Below are positions 58,916 through 64,000 of a stretch of 64,000 bases of DNA, in pieces. Within the stretch, counting starts at the first letter, position 1. Each line of letters starts with the position of its first letter. Both the position numbers and the translations under genes were made by a program. The stretch is taken from assembly GCA_947652605.1 (NCBI GenBank), contig OX393577.1, positions 20,153,466-20,217,465 on the forward strand. Reading direction: 5' to 3'. The notes beneath the pieces were generated by a model. It did not search any database. It worked only from the letters and a program-made list of their open reading frames with translations, and was not told where the DNA came from. This stretch comes from Elmis aenea (Eukaryota > Arthropoda > Insecta > Coleoptera > Elmidae).

Positions 58916-59711
58916 TAGGTCAGTGTTATCTGGAATTCGCAACTAGGCGTCGCGCGTTTACGGACATTTTGTTTTCCGGTTGTCCTGTTTGAAAGGTAAA
59001 TAATGACAGTTGCATATGTAGATGGTCGTTGGGAATTGCTAAGTAACCGTGAAGTTTACAATATCCAATTTGCAATTGTAAGTTTAGTGAGTTCATGTTT
59101 AACGAAGTGGGCGGGGGGCCGTATTCGTAGTAGACGAGGCTCAGCCGTTGTGGGACCGCAGCTTCGCATTTGCATCTGCCGGACGGACGCTCCCGTAGGG
59201 AGATTTATTGCCGGTGTATATTCGCGGAATACGTTCTACCTCTATACATTTAGTATAACCGGGAATTTAATTTTACTTGCTTTATTTTTTCCTACTCTAT
59301 TACAAGATCCTCATCATAAAATGTAAACAGATTTGACTAAGTTCTTTTTTTGTTCCGTTAAATCCACATGGATGAGATGTTGTAAAGTGATTTCATTTTT
59401 ATTGCTTTCGTATTTTTTCCCCATAAAATACGTTTAGTTGAAAACTTGCATTAGACCAGCGTTTTCTGAATTAATTTGTTCAAGAAACACTTGTGTTTCT
59501 TTTACCCCTGTAGGCCTATTGTTTTTTAAAAGTAAGATGATTGATCTAGAACTTTTTGCTGGTTTACACTTAGGAAAAGGCTGCTTTAGGCTTATGTTGT
59601 AATTTCAAGGTGCTGTAATTAAATTACCCAATAGGTTGAGCTTTCAAAATGTTATAGCTAGATCCTGATTTTCGTAAGTGTGACCGTATTAGATTTTTAT
59701 TCTATATAGGT
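58916..59711. other. Region between the two transposon stacks
   Basis: A locally GC-richer patch around 58930-59220 contains a 107-codon plus-strand ORF at 59003-59326 (MTVAYVDGRWELLSNREVYN) that I do not recognise. It could be a first exon with an unmethylated, CpG-containing promoter, or chance. The remainder is AT-rich and featureless. Confidence 0.35.
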
Positions 59712-60173
59712 CAGTGGTGCGCAAACTATTTTCATTTCCAATTTGTGTAAAATCTTGTTGCGACTCCTGGATAGACAGTAGATGTGTTTTTAATCGTCAA
59801 CGTAGTTAAAGTGAAATTTTCTTTGCGATTTGCGCTTATGTTTCTGCCTTATTAGAGGTCTGAATAAAACACATAATTTTATGAAACAATGGTTTTATTT
59901 ATGCATATGGGTATAAATATTTTTTTAATGGAAAATACTTTAAAAAAACTTTACATCATAAGAATTAAATATGAGGTATGCTCTTGGAAAGAGCTTACGA
60001 TTGCTTCTATGTTTGGATCTGTATTTGAAATCGTAAGCCGTAAGTCATCCTCCGGATCCAATGGAGATCGATATTTTGTTTTAATGGCAACTAATTTTGA
60101 AAAGCCGGTTTCACATAAGTAGGTCGATCTAAACTGAATCAAAATATTAACCTTTTTCTTCAAATCGGCATAT

Positions 60174-62577
60174 CGATGGCCTAATGCTAACACCCCGTAT
60201 CTGCAAAATTTGAAAATCGCGGGTTTTACTGATATTATAACCACAGAGCGCTCTGCTACGTATAATGCGAATTCTCCGTATTACTAGTTCAATAGAAATG
60301 GTCAAATTTCGCCTATTTTAATAACCCGTATCGCACTGAGAAAAATTCTTCCGCGATTAGCTCGTATCGTCCAGTTTAAACGTGTGACAGCCTGCGTACC
60401 GCTGAAGTCCGCATCCAATAATGTCTTATTTTCTCAAGAAGACACTGACAAATCAGGTAACTATTTTATTTTTATTAGTAAAGTCATAACAATGCTAATT
60501 CCAGGTCATAAAGCATTATTATTTTACAGTTTAACAATAAAAAGCATGTTTTTAAATATTTTTACGATACTGGTTATTTCAAATTTTGCTGCATGATATT
60601 TTATTTAACGATACGGGATATTGTTTTATAAATCATGTTTTATTTTTTTATAGATTAATAATAATCGCCACTTGACAAGAGGTGAGCGCTTAGTACTTCT
60701 GGCTAGTAATGAAGTCCCTACTGTTTTTGAAAATAACGATAAAATTCAGCCCTTAAACATTTCGGTTAATGCAGAGCACAGTGAAAACCAAGACGGTACT
60801 TCAATTGAAAATGAGGATCAACTTACTGATGCCCAGATTCTTGGTGATTATTGCGATAATATTTTAGAAAAATTGAATCAATGTAGCAATACTGCGAATT
60901 ACCCTTCTGCTAACTAAACCATTATTATTGATAATTTGAATAATCCTTTTGATTTGATTCTCGAGGACTCTGAGAATGATTTTGGAGAGTTAGAAGAAGA
61001 CAACCACTTAACGGCACAGGATAATCAAAATGCATCCCTTATCAGAGATATTAATGATGACGACCCAGATTATACTCCACCTTATACTTCTGATGCAGAA
61101 CCAATGAACCCCGAAACCGAAGATGAACAAAATCCAGATGAAATTCATGTAACCGCAGAAACCGAAAAAGATGAAATGACCAAACCCGAAGATACACCAA
61201 GGATTAGAAAAAGAAAACCGGATAAGCAAGAATGGCGGAGAAATCAAATTAAAAAACTACGACTTACAGGCAAAGAATATAAGGGCTATCAAAGAAAAGA
61301 TGGTAAAATAACAGAAGGAATTATTCGACCTTCAAGAAAAATTGCAGAAGCTTGCAATTCAGTAGCGTGTAGTAAATCCAAAAAACATTTCTGTTAACTG
61401 TTTAATGAGGAAAGTAGGCTTTCTATATTTAATAAATTTTGGGACAACATGGGATCGTGGGAAGAAAAAGAAGCATATGTTTTGGGTAACGTAGAATATC
61501 TTGAAAAGAGACGACAATCAACTATAGGTCCATCACGTAGAAAAGGTACATATTTTTATTATTTGCGAACGAAAGAAAACGAGAGAAAAAGGGTTTGTAA
61601 GAAGATGTTTTTGGGAACACTTGCATTAAAAGAGGACATGGTTCATGGTTGGTTGGCAACAACTGAACACGGTTTGAAAGTCAAATCTGCTGAAGAACGG
61701 CAGATGATATTACTAGACAGGCAAGAAACAAGCCGTTCCCATTGGACAGCCTCTATGTGACCCATGATTTCTTTAAAGATTATTCTAAACTAGAAACATG
61801 GAGCTATAAGTCCATACGTCCCGGAAAGAAGACGAATGATCCTACAGTGACAGATCTAAGACAATTACGTTATAGCCCAACTGAGAGAAAAATTTTGTAT
61901 AAAACCAATGACGACGAGCTGAAGGCATTACCAGAACGCAACGTTAAATATCCAGTAGTGATAGATTATCCACCACTCCATAATACAAGACTTAAAATCA
62001 AAGATAAAAAATGGAAACATCTTCAGGAATTGCAACACGTGCTACCAGCCGATTGTGGAGAGTTTTATGATAACATACCACACGATGATGATACCCAGTA
62101 GGCATTAGCAGAATGTTCAAACTAGGTGTAACTCAAAGATTGTGTTTAAGATTGTATTATAATCTCGTTAGTTGTTGGTAATTAAGTAGTTTGTTAGGTA
62201 CCAAGGATTTTCATAAAAAGTGTTTTTATTATTTTTTACTTAAAATCAATCATATTGTAGTTCAGTTATTTTATCATTTACCGAATAGCAATAATAATAA
62301 GTATTTTTATTGTATTGTTATAAAATACAATTACATAATAACCCGTAACTGTTTGCTTTTTTCATTTATTTTTTGCAAATATACCATAACTACATTTAAA
62401 ACGACTTTTTACGGATTTTTTGGATATTGGGACCTCTGATATCTTTTGTAGGAACCTTTAGCTTCAGTTCACAAAAATTTTTTTGATATGTTACTATTTA
62501 ACGATAAGAATTTAGTTTTTTCTACTTCCTGAACAATTGCAAATTTTCAGATACAGGCTATTACCATTAGGCCATCG
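60174..62577. mobile_element. DNA transposon with 4-bp ATAT duplication inside the hAT transposase
   Basis: Imperfect inverted ends of about 40 bp (CGATGGCCTAATGCTAACAC left; CGATGGCCTAATGGTAATAG on the inverse right) are bracketed by ATAT at 60170-60173 and 62578-62581. Excising it restores GNEY|ADLKKK of the hAT protein. A 4-bp duplication fits Sola-type elements; the ORF family is consistent with that but the assignment is tentative. Confidence 0.75.
60421..62101 (+). pseudogene. Element-encoded protein, internally deleted (possible Sola-type transposase)
   Basis: A 12-codon first exon (60421-60456, MSYFLKKTLTNQ, donor GTAAC) splices to 60654 (INNNRHLTRGERLVLL). The frame continues with in-frame stops at 60915-60917 and 61395-61397. 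An acidic N-terminus (DDDPDYTPPYTSD) is followed by a basic KRKPDKQEWRRNQIKKLR and GSWEEKEAYVLGNVEYLEKR, typical of a family of uncharacterised repeat-encoded insect proteins. Near 61745 the reading jumps frame to a C-terminal part (SLYVTHDFFKDYSKL to PHDDDTQ), so the central, presumably catalytic, part is deleted. Nonautonomous now. Confidence 0.65.
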
Positions 62578-63734
62578 ATATTCGTTTCCAATCGATAAGC
62601 AAATTTTTTGGCAAGTCAGAGACTTAAATCGAATGCACAGTGTTTCGTTGTTTGAAACATTAATCAGCTGTTCTTTTTCATTTAAAGGGATATTGAAATA
62701 AAAAATATCAAAAGAAAATGGATCACAGATCCAACCTAATTCATTATCTGGAAATTTTTCGAACCTTTTCGAAAAGTTTTCTCCCAATTTTATCATATGA
62801 CGGGAAATGATGTTTTTAAATAAGAAATCTATATTATTTTCTTTAGTAAATTCTGAAAAGCACGGGAACATGTATGTGTTGTTTTTGTTCAATTTTCCTT
62901 GCCAATGTATCAACTTATTCTTAAAGGCTTCAATTTTACTGCACAGAATGCAATTCTTCATCAACATCTTTTGCAATAAGAGCTTGTCTATGTAGCATGC
63001 AATGGTTGAATACTATATGGGGGGCAGTTTTAATTATTAACCCTCTTAGTCCTTTATTACTACCTGTTAATGCTGCAGCACCATCAGTGCAAACTGCGAC
63101 ACAGAGTGTCCAGGTAAGGTCATTTGTTTCAAAATATCTATTAATAATTTCAAGTATTTTCTCTCCATTTGCTTTTCTTCTAATTTTTTACAACATAAAA
63201 ATTCTTTTGATATGTTTTCCTCAAAAACGTATCAATTAATTGAGACATTTTAGTAATGTCAGTAGTTTCGTCAAGTTGTAAAGCAAATACAGGAGAGTTT
63301 TATATTCGATTTAACAGAACTGATTCTATATTACGTGATATGGCGGAAATTCGGCGAGAAACGGTATCTCTTGATAATGGTATTGTTTTTAAATCGTTTC
63401 CATATTTTTCTCCGTGCATAATTGATGTAATTTTAATTGCTAAACGAAGAATGAGTGATTCTTCAATTGTATGCGGTTTTAAATGTTTCCTTTTTAAATA
63501 TGAAACTTGTAAGGATGCCCGTAAAGCCTTCTCAGAAATTGCATATTTTTTCAAAAATACATTTTGATTTTTCATACTTTTAGCTCGTTTTTTAAAACAT
63601 TTTACTGGTACCTGATGCTTTTAAAAAAAAGCCTTATATTTTTTATTGTCAAATAATTTCTTAGAATTTGGCGACCCACAAAAACTTTCTCGCGACCCCT
63701 CTGGGGTTCGCGACCCACGGTTTGCGCACCACTG

Positions 63735-64000
63735 CATAGGTGACGAACTATTAAAAATAAAGACACTCATATTTTGTCTCGTAAACGTCTGCTGTGCACA
63801 ATATTATACCTGCTTTTACTAACAAGCTGAAAGAGTTACAAAAAAAACGATACGTTTAATTTAGAGTACATTTGTTCACCTGAATATGCGATAGATGAAA
63901 TGCATTCCTGTTACATTATCCGATATCTTCATTAAAGTGAGCTTTATTTCATGTCTGTTTGGGTTAGCGATTTCTTATTTGGTGAACTGGAAAGTGGAAG
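63735..64000. other. Right edge of the window
   Basis: AT-rich sequence following the hAT element. No gene, repeat or splice-supported exon recognised. Confidence 0.5.

Larger units (their letters stand above)
59951..63599 (-). pseudogene. hAT transposase (ZBED5/SCAND3-like), broken
   Basis: Minus strand, N to C: KKRAKSMKNQNVFLKKYAIS, KPHTIEESLILRLA, PLSRDTVSRRISAISRNIES, a stop at 63300-63302, the first catalytic Asp in FALQLDETTDI, a frameshift, the second in CTDGAAALTG with NHCMLHRQALIAKD, then FPCFSEFTKENN, GWICDPFSFD and LSIGNEY; after the insert ADLKKKVNILIQF, STYLCETGFSKLVAIKTKYR and DPEDDLRLTISNTDPNI. The last block is the conserved hAT dimerisation region. The BED zinc finger usual at the N-terminus is not seen. 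At least one nonsense and one frameshift plus the insertion make it inactive. Confidence 0.87.
59712..63734. mobile_element. hAT transposon, ZBED5/SCAND3-like type (4.0 kb with insertion)
   Basis: Inverted termini CAGTGGTGCGCAAAC / GTTTGCGCACCACTG. Flanks TATAGGT and CATAGGT are an imperfect target duplication. Subterminal GCGACCCCTC and GCGACCCAC motifs are typical of this hAT group. The transposase is on the minus strand. A 2.4-kb element (60174-62577) splits it. Confidence 0.85.

Overview
The window is AT-rich eukaryotic DNA, almost certainly from an insect with a large, repeat-laden genome. The evidence is GT-AG introns throughout, an MST-HMG-box sperm protein, Jockey-clade retrotransposons, and housekeeping proteins that look like insect orthologues of ALR, LENG1, CHTF8, XPB and UTP4. 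A beetle is possible, but nothing here fixes the order.

Host genes, left to right. (1) 3' exons of a BACK+TLDc (probably BTB-BACK-TLDc) gene, 48-3146 (+). (2) ALR/GFER sulfhydryl oxidase, 3488-4192 (-), three exons. (3) LENG1 homologue, 4578-5776 (+), head-to-head with ALR. (4) An 11-finger C2H2 protein in 11 coding exons, 6387-20546 (+). (5) CHTF8, 24397-24819 (-). (6) XPB/ERCC3, 25621-28238 (-), three exons, 786 aa. (7) UTP4/cirhin, 684 aa, head-to-head with XPB. Its exons 1-5 lie at 28720-31600 and its last two exons at 52684-53032, so one intron is 21,083 bp long. (8) A single-exon, arginine-rich MST-HMG-box (protamine-like) gene, 46602-47285 (+), inside that UTP4 intron.

Most of the remaining sequence is transposable elements, largely nested. 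Introns of the zinc-finger gene and of UTP4 hold several long palindromic elements flanked by TA. At least six differently sequenced families share one head architecture: CAGGGT, then TCG near position 17, ATCTCG near 34-40, then GGTTAAATTA. The UTP4 intron also holds a Tc1/mariner-like transposase with an 8-bp frameshifting insertion, centred in a larger palindrome, and a 3.95-kb composite (47787-51735) carrying hAT-like and Harbinger-like miniatures.

Right of UTP4 (53.4-63.7 kb) there are two stacks. In the first, a minus-strand Jockey copy is split by a hAT-like element, which is split by a second hAT-like element, which is split by a plus-strand Jockey copy with a 10-bp target duplication. 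In the second, a ZBED5/SCAND3-like hAT element (59712-63734) is split by a 2.4-kb element with ATAT target duplications. Several of these insertions can be checked inside the window, because the uninterrupted sequence survives in the opposite palindrome arm or in a second copy.

Exon boundaries, repeat boundaries and duplications were read by eye. No database search was possible.
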